A stretch of 57,309 nucleotides of DNA, taken from assembly GCF_000212855.1 (NCBI RefSeq), contig NZ_GL890993.1, positions 1,530,439 to 1,587,747 on the forward strand. Direction: 5' to 3'. Positions 42,679-51,995 of this stretch are shown one piece after another; the first letter of the stretch is position 1; every line of letters starts with the position of its first letter. The translations under genes were made by a program, and so were the position numbers. The DNA comes from Streptococcus sanguinis SK355. GTDB taxonomy: Bacteria > Bacillota > Bacilli > Lactobacillales > Streptococcaceae. The notes beneath the pieces were generated by a model. The model ran no database searches. It saw nothing but the letters and a program-made list of their open reading frames with translations, and was not told the DNA's origin.

Positions 42679-43407
42679 ATGATTGAATATAAAAATGTAG
42701 CGCTACGCTATACAGAAAAGGATGTCTTGAGAGATGTCAACTTACAGATTGAGGATGGAGAGTTCATGGTTTTAGTGGGTCCTTCTGGGTCCGGTAAGAC
42801 AACCATGCTCAAGATGATCAACCGACTTTTAGAGCCAACAGATGGCAACATCTATATGGATGATAAGAGAATCAAAGACTATGATGAGCGTGAACTCCGC
42901 CTTTCTACTGGTTATGTCTTACAAGCGATCGCCCTCTTTCCAAACCTAACTGTGGCTGAAAATATTGCTCTCATTCCTGAGATGAAAGGATGGCGCAAAG
43001 CAGATATTCAGCAGAAGACAGCTGAATTGCTCGAGTTAGTAGGCTTGCCTGCTGAAGACTATGCTCAGCGTATGCCGAGTGAGCTGTCTGGCGGTGAGCA
43101 GCAACGGGTGGGCATTGTCCGTGCCATTATCGCCCAACCCAAAATCCTACTGATGGACGAGCCTTTTTCAGCTCTTGATGCTATCTCGCGTAAGCAATTG
43201 CAGAGCTTGACTAAGAGTATCCATGACCAGTTTGGGATGACGACAATCTTTGTGACCCATGATACGGACGAGGCTTTAAAGCTGGGGAATCGGATTGCTG
43301 TTTTACAGGATGGGGAGATTCGTCAAGTGGCAACACCTGAGGAAATCTTATCTGCTCCTGCGACTAACTTCGTAGCAGATTTGTTTGGAGGTGTTCAACA
43401 TGGCTAA
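42679..43407 (+). CDS. Osmoprotectant ABC transporter ATP-binding protein
   Basis: A 242-residue ATPase of the glycine betaine/carnitine/choline (OpuBA/OpuCA) group. Walker [10 protein letters not shown], signature [10 protein letters not shown], Walker [13 protein letters not shown] and H-loop [10 protein letters not shown]. The C-terminal CBS domains of OpuCA are absent. RBS GAGGACAAAGA; it overlaps the permease gene by 8 nt. Confidence 0.9.
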   Translation: MIEYKNVALRYTEKDVLRDVNLQIEDGEFMVLVGPSGSGKTTMLKMINRLLEPTDGNIYMDDKRIKDYDERELRLSTGYVLQAIALFPNLTVAENIALIPEMKGWRKADIQQKTAELLELVGLPAEDYAQRMPSELSGGEQQRVGIVRAIIAQPKILLMDEPFSALDAISRKQLQSLTKSIHDQFGMTTIFVTHDTDEALKLGNRIAVLQDGEIRQVATPEEILSAPATNFVADLFGGVQHG

Positions 43408-44926
43408 TTTGTTTTCTACCTTTCAGGATCGCTTTGGCGAATGGTTGGCAGCCTTAGGGCAACATCTCCAGCTGTCTCTTCTGACCTTACTAGTGGCCAT
43501 CTTCCTGACCATTCCGCTCGCTATCTATCTTCATAGTCATAAAAAAGCAGCCAATTGGGTGCTGCAAATTGCAGGAATCTTTCAAACCATTCCTTCAATG
43601 GCTTTGTTGGGACTTTTTATCCCTCTTATGGGGATTGGTACACTGCCGGCACTGACTGCTCTGGTGATTTACGCTATTTTCCCGATTTTAGAAAATACTG
43701 TTACTGCTTTGAATGGGATTGATCCTAGTTTAGAGGAAGCTGGAATCGCTTTTGGGATGACCAAGTGGGAGCGGCTCAAAAAGTTTGAACTGCCTCTAGC
43801 TATGCCCGTCATCGTGTCAGGAGTTCGGACGGCAACGGTTATGATTATCGGGACAGCAACTCTAGCAGCCCTTGTCGGAGCTGGCGGACTAGGTTCCTTT
43901 ATCCTTCTTGGAATTGATCGTCGCAATGCCAGTCTGATCTTGATTGGAGCTATTTCATCTGCAGTTTTGGCCATTCTTTTCAACAGTCTCCTTAAATGGA
44001 TGGAAAAGGCTAAGCTTCGGACGGTATTTACAGCTTTTGCGGTCTTAACCCTCGGCCTCGGCGCTTCTTATACACCCAGTCTAATTCCCAAGCAGGAGAA
44101 GGATCATCTGGTTATTGCTGGGAAATTAGGTCCAGAGCCAGAAATTCTCATGAATATGTATAAACTCCTCATCGAGGAAAATACTGATATGACTGTGACA
44201 GTCAAGCCAAACTTTGGTAAGACAGACTTCCTTTATCAAGCTCTAAAAAAAGGTGATATTGATATCTATCCTGAGTTTACCGGTACGATTACTGGAACTC
44301 TCTTACAGCCTGCTCCAAAGGTCAGCAATGATGCTGAAGAAGTTTTTGAAGTAGCGCGTGATGGCATTAAGAAACAGGACAATCTAGTCTTGCTCAATCA
44401 GATGGCTTATCAAAATACCTATGCTATCGCAGTACCTAAGAGTGTCGCCAAAGAATACAATCTTAAAACCATCTCTGATCTTAAAGCAGTCGAAGACAAG
44501 CTCAAGGCAGGGTTTACCTTGGAATTTAACGACCGTGAAGATGGAAACAAGGGTTTGCAATCTGTCTATGGACTGAATCTCAATGTGTCAACCATGGAGC
44601 CAGCCCTTCGCTACCAAGCTATCCAGTCGGGTGATATTCAAATCACGGATGCCTATTCGACTGACGCAGAACTTGCGCGTTATGATTTACAAGTTTTAGA
44701 AGACGATAAACATCTTTTCCCTCCTTATCAAGGAGCCCCTCTCATGAAGGCTGAATTGCTAGAAAAACACCCTGAATTGGAAGGTATTCTCAATAAGCTG
44801 GCTGGTAAAATTACAGAAAGCCAGATGAGCCAGATGAATTATCAAGTTGGCATTGAGGGCAAAAAGGCGGAAGCTGTTGCGCGTGACTATCTGGTCAAGG
44901 AAGGACTTTTAAAAAATAATAAGTAA
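43400..44926 (+). CDS. Fused permease and substrate-binding protein for osmoprotectants
   Basis: A 508-residue fusion. The first about 210 residues form an OpuBB-like permease with six hydrophobic segments and the EAA loop [20 protein letters not shown]. After a membrane segment the rest (about 235-508) is an OpuBC/ProX-like ligand-binding domain ([51 protein letters not shown]). The protein tethers the receptor to the channel. ATG 43400 has GGAGGTG upstream. The ligand (betaine, choline or carnitine) is not decided. Confidence 0.92.
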   Translation: MANLFSTFQDRFGEWLAALGQHLQLSLLTLLVAIFLTIPLAIYLHSHKKAANWVLQIAGIFQTIPSMALLGLFIPLMGIGTLPALTALVIYAIFPILENTVTALNGIDPSLEEAGIAFGMTKWERLKKFELPLAMPVIVSGVRTATVMIIGTATLAALVGAGGLGSFILLGIDRRNASLILIGAISSAVLAILFNSLLKWMEKAKLRTVFTAFAVLTLGLGASYTPSLIPKQEKDHLVIAGKLGPEPEILMNMYKLLIEENTDMTVTVKPNFGKTDFLYQALKKGDIDIYPEFTGTITGTLLQPAPKVSNDAEEVFEVARDGIKKQDNLVLLNQMAYQNTYAIAVPKSVAKEYNLKTISDLKAVEDKLKAGFTLEFNDREDGNKGLQSVYGLNLNVSTMEPALRYQAIQSGDIQITDAYSTDAELARYDLQVLEDDKHLFPPYQGAPLMKAELLEKHPELEGILNKLAGKITESQMSQMNYQVGIEGKKAEAVARDYLVKEGLLKNNK

Positions 44927-44930
44927 AAGA

Positions 44931-44957
44931 GTTAGACTTGTAAGGTCTAGCTTTTTT
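44931..44957 (+). terminator. Rho-independent terminator of the osmoprotectant operon
   Basis: GTTAGAC (44931-44937) and GTCTAGC (44945-44951, one wobble), then six Ts. Confidence 0.88.
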
Positions 44958-45070
44958 GCTTACTTGTGGATAGACAGACTGCGGATTTGAAGGAGATGTG
45001 TTTATCTCTTAGTCAGGAAATCTTCATCCATTTTTGGTATAATAAAGTATCAATGCATGGAGGTGTTTCG

Positions 45071-45388
45071 ATGGCATCTAGTCAAGAATATTTGGATTTT
45101 ATCCTGAAGCAACTGCAGGGCTTAGGTCAAGAAATTAGCTTTCGCAAGATGATGGGAGAGTATTTGCTCTATTATCGAGGGCGCTTATTTGGCGGGATTT
45201 ATGACAATCGCCTGATGGTCAAGCCGGTCCAGCCAGCTCTGGATTTTTTTGAAAATCCGATTTATGAGTCTCCTTATCCAGGCGCAAAACCAATGCTTCA
45301 TATAGAAGAAGTAGAAGATGCTGCCTTTCTCTGCAGTTTGATTGAAGCTGCCTATCCTGCCTTACCAGCACCTAAAAAGAAAAAATAG
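45071..45388 (+). CDS. TfoX N-terminal domain protein
   Basis: A 105-residue protein matching the TfoX/Sxy N-terminal domain: ISFRKMMGEYLLYYRGRLFGGIYDNRLMVK, ending in a Lys tail. It lacks the C-terminal domain found in Gram-negative competence regulators. Function in streptococci is unknown. ATG 45071 with GGAGGTG 6 nt upstream; the open frame from 44966 is not supported by an RBS. Confidence 0.85.
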   Translation: MASSQEYLDFILKQLQGLGQEISFRKMMGEYLLYYRGRLFGGIYDNRLMVKPVQPALDFFENPIYESPYPGAKPMLHIEEVEDAAFLCSLIEAAYPALPAPKKKK

Positions 45389-45430
45389 ACTTTCCTTTAC
45401 AATAGATATTCTAAAAAGTTGCCGTTTAAA

Positions 45431-45459
45431 TAGACATTTTTTAAATTTTCCTTTATAAT
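45431..45459 (+). promoter_or_regulatory. Promoter of the satD-DUF3307 pair
   Basis: TAGACA (45431-45436), a 17-nt spacer and TATAAT (45454-45459). AAAGGAGG is the RBS before the ATG at 45480. Confidence 0.75.
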
Positions 45460-45479
45460 GGACTTAAAGGAGGTTTGGT

Positions 45480-46145
45480 ATGCTTTATATTGCTCTTATT
45501 GGAGATTTAATTGAATCCAAACAGCTGAAAAATCGTAAGCAGGCCCAGAAGGACCTGCAGGACATGATGGCAGTGCTAAATCAGGATTATCGGGATTATC
45601 TGGTGTCACCTTTCACGGTAACGACTGGAGATGAGTTTCAGGCTTTGCTGCGGCCTAATCCAGAGATCATGCAGCTCCTTGATCAGATTGCCTTGGGTTT
45701 TCCTCATCCGATTCGCTTTGGACTTGGCCTAGGGGAGATTGTGACGGACATCAATCGGGAGCAGAGTATTGGTGCGGACGGTCCGGCCTACTGGAGGGCC
45801 CGCGCAGCCATTGAGGCTGTTCACGAGAAGAACGACTACGGCAGCAGCCGTATAGCTGTATCCTTGGGAGATGAAGAGCTCAGTCAGGCGGTCAATACGG
45901 TGCTGGCAGCTACTTCCTTTATCCAGAGTAAGTGGAATACCAGTCAGAGAGAGGTTCTGGAGCGGATGCTCATGGAATATATCTATGACGAGAATTTTTC
46001 TCATGGGGAAATAGCAGAGCTGCTGCAGATTAGTCCCAGTGCGCTTAGTAAGCGGCTCAAGTCGTCTGGACTGAAGATTTATCTGAGAAATCGCCGTTTA
46101 GCTATGAGAATGATTCTACAGGCAGCAAAGGAGGCTGAAGAATGA
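45480..46145 (+). CDS. SatD family protein
   Basis: A 221-residue protein of the SatD family, named after the S. mutans sat (acid tolerance) locus. The start YIALIGDLIESKQLKNR and VTTGDEFQALL are family hallmarks. The last about 70 residues look like a helix-turn-helix (HGEIAELLQISPSALSKRLK), so it may bind DNA. Overlaps the next gene by 4 nt. Confidence 0.85.
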   Translation: MLYIALIGDLIESKQLKNRKQAQKDLQDMMAVLNQDYRDYLVSPFTVTTGDEFQALLRPNPEIMQLLDQIALGFPHPIRFGLGLGEIVTDINREQSIGADGPAYWRARAAIEAVHEKNDYGSSRIAVSLGDEELSQAVNTVLAATSFIQSKWNTSQREVLERMLMEYIYDENFSHGEIAELLQISPSALSKRLKSSGLKIYLRNRRLAMRMILQAAKEAEE

Positions 46146-46879
46146 CAAATTTTATGGGATTTTCAGAATTTTTCACGCAGAATCCGATTCTTGTACTTAC
46201 TTTGCTGGCTCATGTACTAGCTGATTTTCAGCTTCAAAGTCAGAAAATGGCCGACCTCAAAAGCCGGCGGATGAATTTCTTAATTCTCCATTTGGGAATT
46301 GTTCTCTTGCCCTTGTTCCTCTTGGGCCTCATCTTACCTAATTATCTGCTATATTTCACCTTGGTCTGGCTCAGTCATGCGCTTATTGACTTCTTGAAGA
46401 ATAGGTTGAATTCATCAATTGTCCGCCATCATGCTCAAAAGTCAGCCTTTTTACTGGATCAGATCTTGCATCTGATTAGCATTTTTGCTCTTTATTTTCT
46501 CTTAGGACAGCAGCAAATTCCAGCTCCTAATTGGCTGTCTGAGCGCTACCTCATGCTACAGGCTCTCTTTTTCTTCGCCCTTACTGGTAAGCCGATTAAT
46601 ATCCTCTTTAAACTCTTCTTCAGCAAGTATCAGGCGGGGGAAGACAGTGGAGAGACTATTGCGGGGGCTGGTGCCATGATTGGGATATTAGAGCGCTTGA
46701 TTATGGGACTTTCTCTTATTTTCGGGCAGTTTACTGCCATTGGGTTAGTCTTTACGGCTAAGTCTATCGCCCGCTATAATAAGATTTCAGAAAGCCAGTC
46801 CTTTGCTGAATACTACCTGATTGGTTCGCTTTTCAGTATGATTGCAGTCCTGCTTGTTTACGGCTGTCTTTATTGGTAA
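46142..46879 (+). CDS. DUF3307 family membrane protein (SatE-like position)
   Basis: A 245-residue membrane protein with about six hydrophobic segments. The start LLAHVLADFQLQSQKMADLK and SHALIDFLKNR are typical of DUF3307. It is translated together with SatD (ATGA overlap), as in related streptococci. Function unknown. Confidence 0.83.
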   Translation: MTNFMGFSEFFTQNPILVLTLLAHVLADFQLQSQKMADLKSRRMNFLILHLGIVLLPLFLLGLILPNYLLYFTLVWLSHALIDFLKNRLNSSIVRHHAQKSAFLLDQILHLISIFALYFLLGQQQIPAPNWLSERYLMLQALFFFALTGKPINILFKLFFSKYQAGEDSGETIAGAGAMIGILERLIMGLSLIFGQFTAIGLVFTAKSIARYNKISESQSFAEYYLIGSLFSMIAVLLVYGCLYW

Positions 46880-46889
46880 AAATAAATAA

Positions 46890-46925
46890 AAAAACAGATC
46901 ATCATAGCAAGAATGGTCTGTTTTT
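46890..46925. terminator. Bidirectional terminator
   Basis: AAACAGATCAT (46892-46902) pairs with ATGGTCTGTTT (46913-46923), flanked by A-run and T-run. It serves the DUF3307 gene and the converging nuclease gene. Confidence 0.9.
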
Positions 46926-46943
46926 ATGTTCTTATCTGTAACT

Positions 46944-47705
46944 CTACTCAATCATGGTATTGACAGCAGTGCCTGTTTGGTAGTCAATCTCTGCATTTGG
47001 AGAGACATTGTCCAGGATGACATGAGACATTCCGTCTTCATCAATTGTTTCCTTGCCCCCTAGCTGGATGCTGACAATATTGCCTTCTGCGTCAAGTCCG
47101 ACATACTGGAGCTCAATCTGGCGAGGAAGAAGCTCATTGTCCGTGTAAATCGGAGTAACCTTGTAATCCAGCCAATAATCAGGATTTTCCTCTAACCAGC
47201 GCTCCAAGCGATGTTCATAATAGAGCATGCTATCTGGGTTATTGTCATCCAGTCCTTGGAAACTGCCAGAGTTGAGCCAAGCGGTCATTGGAACGAGGTT
47301 TTTCCCTTCATTATTGAGGCCGCTGAAAGTAAAGCCAATCAGGTGAGCGCGATTCATGAGCCAAGCCCGATCATCTCCATTTCCGTAGTAAAATTTGTAA
47401 TTGTGCCAACCGATTGGATTGTATGTGACCTTGGTCTCCTTTTTCTTTTTGGCTTTGTGTTGCTCCTGCATTTGAACATGAGCAGCAGTAGCCCGACCGT
47501 ATTTGTCCTTTTTCCCAAGCTTTAGCTGATACTCTCCGTTCAACTCCAGAGTGCCAATAGCTGTTTCATCGCTATGGTTAAGCAGCTGGACCTTAATCTG
47601 GTTCTTCTGATTAGCAGCAACATTTTCTGCAGGAAGAGCCTGTGAAAGTAACAACAAAGAGCCGGCTGACAGGACAAGCCAAGTGCCAAACCTAAACTTT
47701 TTCAT
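46944..47705 (-). CDS. Secreted DNA/RNA non-specific endonuclease
   Basis: A 253-residue protein with a Sec signal peptide (residues 1 to about 27, MKKFRFGTWLVLSAGSLLLL). The beta-beta-alpha metal nuclease motif is NRAHLIGFTFSGLNNEGKNL, with the catalytic His in RAHLIG and a metal Asn in the NEGKN segment. It resembles streptococcal streptodornase/EndA-type enzymes. Likely roles are degrading extracellular DNA for nutrition or escape from DNA nets. It has AAAGGAG upstream on the minus strand. Confidence 0.88.
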   Translation of the reverse strand: MKKFRFGTWLVLSAGSLLLLSQALPAENVAANQKNQIKVQLLNHSDETAIGTLELNGEYQLKLGKKDKYGRATAAHVQMQEQHKAKKKKETKVTYNPIGWHNYKFYYGNGDDRAWLMNRAHLIGFTFSGLNNEGKNLVPMTAWLNSGSFQGLDDNNPDSMLYYEHRLERWLEENPDYWLDYKVTPIYTDNELLPRQIELQYVGLDAEGNIVSIQLGGKETIDEDGMSHVILDNVSPNAEIDYQTGTAVNTMIE

Positions 47706-47898
47706 AAAGAACTCCTTTTAAATAATATATCTCCGACATCATTCTACTAAAAAATAGATTGTTTGACAACTAAAACTTTTCAAAAATATTACAAAAATAA
47801 ATATCTGTTCAATAAGTGCGAGATTTGACTCGGATGTGTATTTTTCCTATAATCATAACTAGAGAAAACGCTTGTATAAATTACCTAAGGAGGTGCTT

Positions 47899-48480
47899 AT
47901 GAGTCCATCTTTAGAGGAAATGTCACTCGAGGAGCTGTGGCAGCTTTTTCCGATTTTTCTGAGAGAGCATGATGCAGCGTGGAAAGATTGGTATGAGGCG
48001 GAACGACTTCGGCTCTTGAGTTTTATGCCAGAACATCAGATTGTTCGTCTTAGCCATATTGGCTCAACATCGGTAGAGACCATTTGGGCCAAGCCAATAG
48101 TGGATATCTTATTGGAAATTCCCATAGAAACAGATATGGCGGCAATGAGAGAGTCGCTGCTGCAAAATGGTTATCTGCTCATGTCAGAAAGCAAGGGGCG
48201 GATGTCATTTAATAAAGGCTACACACCGAGTGGTTTTGCCGAGCGGGTTTTCCATCTGCATCTGCGCTATGAAGGCGATCATGATGAACTGTACTTTAGA
48301 GACTATTTGCAGGAGCACCATGCTGTAGCTAAAGACTATGAAAAGCTCAAGCTGTCCTTGTGGAAGCAATACGAGCACAATCGTGATGCCTATACAGAGG
48401 CGAAAACGGATTTTATCAAGAAGTATACAGAAGAAGCCAAAAGGCTTTATGGTGGAAGATATGAGAGGGAAGACGTATGA
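47899..48480 (+). CDS. GrpB/UPF0157 family protein
   Basis: A 193-residue GrpB-like protein of the nucleotidyltransferase fold. IVRLSHIGSTSVETIWAKPIVDILLEI contains the GSTSVxGxxAKPxxD signature. Function unknown. ATG 47899 has AAGGAGG 5 nt upstream. The stop overlaps the ATG of the next, broken gene. Confidence 0.87.
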   Translation: MSPSLEEMSLEELWQLFPIFLREHDAAWKDWYEAERLRLLSFMPEHQIVRLSHIGSTSVETIWAKPIVDILLEIPIETDMAAMRESLLQNGYLLMSESKGRMSFNKGYTPSGFAERVFHLHLRYEGDHDELYFRDYLQEHHAVAKDYEKLKLSLWKQYEHNRDAYTEAKTDFIKKYTEEAKRLYGGRYEREDV

Positions 48481-49091
48481 GTTATCTAGCCATAATTAGC
48501 CTTTTAATTATTCTTGCTTTTCTTTACTTAATGTACCAATCAAAAAGGCCGTCCGGCTTGGTTGGGTTATGGATGATGAAATAATGGAATCGTGTTTATA
48601 TGCCCATGGTTGTTTGGGCGGTCAGTCAGCTGGATCATAAGAAGCGATATAATGCTATTTTGGATGTTGGAGTTGGAAATGGAGCTTCCTCGAAATATTT
48701 GAAAAAGCACTTTCCTAATAGCCAAGTGTTGGGGATTGATATTTCTTCTACGGCCATCAGAGCAGCTGAAAAATTGGCTGAGCCTGGCCTATCTTTCGAG
48801 GTAAAAAATGTTGAGAAAACAAATCTTCCATTTGAGGAATTTGATTTGATTACAGCCTTTCAGACTCATTTTCATTGGCAAAATCTAACTCAGTCCTTCC
48901 TAGAACTTAAGCGGATTCTTAAGCCAGATGGAATCATCTTACTGGCATGTGAATGGAGCAAATTAGCTTACTACCTACCAGACTTTAGAAAGCAAGAAAA
49001 ATTTGAAAACTATTTGATAAACTTGGATTTACATCTCATCGATAGTCAAAAAAAGGGCCAATGGATTATTTATAAAATTAGGAAAAAATAA
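48477..49091 (+). pseudogene. Class I SAM methyltransferase interrupted by an in-frame TAA
   Basis: The frame opens at ATG 48477 (overlapping the GrpB stop) with a membrane-like segment (MSYLAIISLLIILAFLYLMY) and reads GLWMMK before TAA at 48582-48584. It then continues in the same frame with WNRVYMPMVVWAV and a Rossmann methyltransferase domain (LDVGVGNGASSKYL, VLGIDISSTAIRAAEKL, LKPDGIILLACEW). A TTA Leu codon changed to TAA would explain it. Re-initiation at ATG 48600 could still give the 163-residue soluble domain. Confidence 0.75.
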
Positions 49092-49102
49092 GGAGGTATC
49101 CT

Positions 49103-49723
49103 ATGAAACAATTATTTTTATGTTCTTATTTTGCGGGAGTCAAGGACTTGTTCAGACAATATGCGTCTGAAAAGCAATTGGGCAATCAGGTACTTTTTAT
49201 CCCGACGGCTGGAAATGTAGAAGACTACAGGGGTTATATTGACGAAGCCCTGCAGTCCTTTGCAGAGTTGGGATTTCAAGTAGAGGTCTTGGATATTTCA
49301 GCTTGTGATAGAGAAACGGCTCAGGCTAAAATTTTCCAAAGCAAACTCCTCTATGTCTCTGGCGGCAATACTTTTTATCTTCTGCAAGAACTAAAGAAAA
49401 AGCAGCTTTTGTTCTTGATAAAAGAACAAATTGCAGACGGCATGGTCTATGTGGGAGAATCTGCTGGCGCTGTTATCACTGCTGAGGATATTGACTACAT
49501 CAGACTTATGGACGATAAGGAAGTAGCAGGGGAACTGTCTGATACGGTGGCGTTAAAGGAGGCAGATTTTTATCTTCTTCCTCATGTCGGAGAAGAACCC
49601 TTTGCTGAAAGTGCTCAGGCAATCCTAGATACTTATGGAGACAAGCTTAATTTACTGCCTCTTAATAATCGTCAAGCAGTGCTGGTGGAGGATGAGGAAG
49701 TGAAGGTTTTGGAGGAGGAATAA
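49103..49723 (+). CDS. Peptidase E-like protein (S51 family)
   Basis: A 206-residue class I glutamine amidotransferase-like protein. The nucleophile elbow is YVGESAGAVIT (G-x-S-x-G), as in dipeptidase E, which cleaves Asp-X dipeptides. SGGNTFYLLQ is the other signature. Cytoplasmic. RBS AAGGAGG. Activity is inferred from the family. Confidence 0.85.
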   Translation: MKQLFLCSYFAGVKDLFRQYASEKQLGNQVLFIPTAGNVEDYRGYIDEALQSFAELGFQVEVLDISACDRETAQAKIFQSKLLYVSGGNTFYLLQELKKKQLLFLIKEQIADGMVYVGESAGAVITAEDIDYIRLMDDKEVAGELSDTVALKEADFYLLPHVGEEPFAESAQAILDTYGDKLNLLPLNNRQAVLVEDEEVKVLEEE

Positions 49724-49768
49724 AATATTTTTGCCACGAATTTTAACAAAAGGTCTATAAAAAGTAAG

Positions 49769-49798
49769 AAAAGCTTGGTTGAAGCAACCAGCTTTTTT
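49769..49798 (+). terminator. Rho-independent terminator
   Basis: AAAAGC-T-TGGTTG pairs with CAACCA-GCTTTT around a 3-nt loop, with one bulge and a T-run. Confidence 0.88.
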
Positions 49799-49837
49799 GC
49801 TATACTAACAGTGTAATCATAAAAAGGAGATTAAAAA

Positions 49838-50248
49838 ATGATTTCTAAAAATATTGCTATTTTAAGAAAAAGAGAGAATATTTCTCAGGAAAAACTGGCC
49901 GAGGAAATAGGTGTATCAAGGCAGACTATAGCAAAATGGGAAGCAGGAGAAAGCGTTCCAGATGTGATTTATTCCTCTCAATTAGCTGATTTTTTTGATG
50001 TGAGTTTGGATGAACTAGTACATTTAGAGAGCAATTTATTGACAACTCCTAGTATCAAAGGGAAATATATTTTTGGAACAGTAACGGTGGGTGAGCGTGG
50101 TGAAATCCACTTACCCCCTCGGTCACGAAATATTTTTCAAATAAAAGCGGGAGATCAGCTTCTTTTGCTAGGAGATGAAAATCAAGGATTGGCGTTATTA
50201 GATCCGAATTTTTTTCTAGAAACTCCTAAGTATTTTTCAGAAAAGTAG
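49838..50248 (+). CDS. XRE-family regulator with a C-terminal AbrB-like domain
   Basis: A 136-residue protein. The N-terminal HTH is NISQEKLAEEIGVSRQTIAK (residues about 13-32). The C-terminal part (VTVGERGEIHLPPRSRNIF, then AGDQLLLLGD) looks like an AbrB/SpoVT-type swapped-hairpin domain, which is unusual after an XRE domain. RBS AAAGGAG. It lies 10 nt upstream of the frameshifted hydrolase, which it probably regulates. Confidence 0.82.
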   Translation: MISKNIAILRKRENISQEKLAEEIGVSRQTIAKWEAGESVPDVIYSSQLADFFDVSLDELVHLESNLLTTPSIKGKYIFGTVTVGERGEIHLPPRSRNIFQIKAGDQLLLLGDENQGLALLDPNFFLETPKYFSEK

Positions 50249-50258
50249 CAGGCAATGA

Positions 50259-51358
50259 ATGAAAAGGACAATGATGTTAGTTATTTTGATATTGATAGCT
50301 GTTATATTGGTAAGTGCAGGGTGGTTTGCTTATCGTAATCTTCACTATGATAAGGCTAATCTTAAATATATCCGACAAGCTGGGATGATAGAAAAGCAAG
50401 TGACTTTACCAGATGGATCTCTTATAAATTATGGCGAAGGTCCCAAAAATGGTCCTCCTTTACTCCTGATCCATGGCCAGCAAGTATCTTGGGAGGACTA
50501 CGCCAAGGTTTTTGGAGAATTGTCTAAGCGATATCATGTATATGCAGTAGATTGTTATGGACATGGTGGGTCTAGTAAAAATCCTGCTAAATATTCAGTA
50601 CTGGAAAATAGTCAGGATTTCATTTGGTTTATTCATAATATTATAAAAGCTCCTGTGTTCATTTCAGGACATTCATCAGGAGGGCTTCTTGCAACAATGG
50701 TAGCTGCACTAGCTCCTGATACTGTTAGAGGACTATTGATAGAAGATGCACCGTTTTTTTCAACAGAGCCTAGTCGAGCATTTTCTACTTTTTCTTGGTT
50801 AGGATTTAAAGATATGTATGATTTCTTAAAAAGCGGTAAAAAAATTATACTGCCTATTTTTTAGAACATACTTATTTAAAAAAAATTTTTGGTGAGAAAA
50901 ATTTTAATAAAATTGTCAAAAAACCAGCTCTGAACTATATGAAAAATCATCCAGGAAAGATTCCTAGAATTTGGTACTATCCGCCAGAATTACAAGTGAA
51001 TCTCATCTATGACTTAACAGCTAATTTACAGGATGGAACAGGAAATTACGATCTTCGTTTTGGCACAACGTTTTATGATTTTTCTTGGTTCAAGGGATTT
51101 GAACAGGAAGAAATCTTGAAAAAAGTTCAATGTCCATCTATATTGCTTCATGTGGCTCGGCCTTTGAATCAGAAAAAATACTATGATAAAAATGGGGTTC
51201 TCTTGAGTGCTATGGATGACAAAGATGCTAAGCAAGTAGACAAACTTTTGTTGAACAATCATCTAATAGATAATATCAAGAGTGGGCATGATATTCATGT
51301 TGAAAAACCTGAGATTTTTATTCGGGCGATTGATGATTTACAAAAAAGGTGTAAATAG
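50259..51358 (+). pseudogene. Membrane-anchored alpha/beta hydrolase, frameshifted at an A7 tract
   Basis: The first part (50259-50864) has a membrane anchor (about residues 5-22), LLLIHGQ, DCYGHGGSS and the nucleophile motif GHSSGG. The frame ends at TAG 50862 after SGKKIILPIF. The rest continues in the frame two positions over (NYTAYFLEHTYLKKIFGEKN to FIRAIDDLQKRCK, stop 51358). Adding one A to the seven As at 50838-50844 restores a single 366-codon gene. It is a paralog of the hydrolase at 587-1600. It could be dead or phase-variable. Confidence 0.8.
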
Positions 51359-51456
51359 AATCTTAAAGGTGAGAGATTATTTTACTTGATCTATTGGGAT
51401 TTTCACTTGACGAAAAGTTTAAAGTATATTTTAGTTGTGCTTCTTATTTTTATTTC

Positions 51457-51482
51457 AAAAACAGTCATAAGACTGTTTTTTT
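51457..51482 (+). terminator. Rho-independent terminator overlapping the next promoter
   Basis: AAAAACAGTC (51457-51466) and GACTGTTTTT (51471-51480), a 4-nt loop, then more Ts. The T-run abuts the TGATATAAT of the fRMsr promoter. Confidence 0.92.
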
Positions 51483-51490
51483 GATATAAT
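51482..51490 (+). promoter_or_regulatory. Extended -10 promoter of the fRMsr gene, probably leaderless
   Basis: TGA then TATAAT (51485-51490). The ATG is at 51498, only 7 nt later, so transcription should start at or next to the start codon. There is no RBS. Confidence 0.65.
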
Positions 51491-51497
51491 AGACTCT

Positions 51498-51995
51498 ATG
51501 AACACAAAAGAAAAAATTTCAAATTATCAACTTTTACTGGCTCAGCTAGAAGCCTTGTTGGAGGATGAGACCAATGCTTTAGCCAATCTTTCCAATGCTA
51601 GCGCCTTGCTCAATCAAGCCTTGCCTAATTCTGTTTTTACTGGTTTCTATCTTTTTGATGGGAGTGAGCTGATTTTGGGGCCTTTTCAGGGCGGTGTTTC
51701 CTGTGTCCATATTGCGCTAGGCAAGGGTGTCTGTGGGGAATCTGCGGAGAAAGAGCAGACGATTATCGTAGATGATGTGACCCAGCATGCCAACTATATC
51801 TCTTGTGACAGCAGAGCGAAAAGCGAAATTGTGGTGCCCATGGTAAAAGACGGTCGACTGCTTGGAGTGCTGGATTTGGACTCAGCCTTGACGGGTGATT
51901 ATGATGACGTAGACCAGGAATATCTGGAAAAATTTGTCCATATTTTGCTTGAAAAAACAACTTGGAATTTTGAAATGTTTGGAGAAAAAGCCTAA
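51498..51995 (+). CDS. GAF-domain free methionine-(R)-sulfoxide reductase (fRMsr)
   Basis: A 165-residue GAF-domain protein. The three Cys used by fRMsr enzymes are visible: [18 protein letters not shown] and [15 protein letters not shown]. It reduces free methionine-R-sulfoxide. The stop overlaps the dnaX ATG by 1 nt, so the two are co-transcribed. Confidence 0.9.
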   Translation: MNTKEKISNYQLLLAQLEALLEDETNALANLSNASALLNQALPNSVFTGFYLFDGSELILGPFQGGVSCVHIALGKGVCGESAEKEQTIIVDDVTQHANYISCDSRAKSEIVVPMVKDGRLLGVLDLDSALTGDYDDVDQEYLEKFVHILLEKTTWNFEMFGEKA

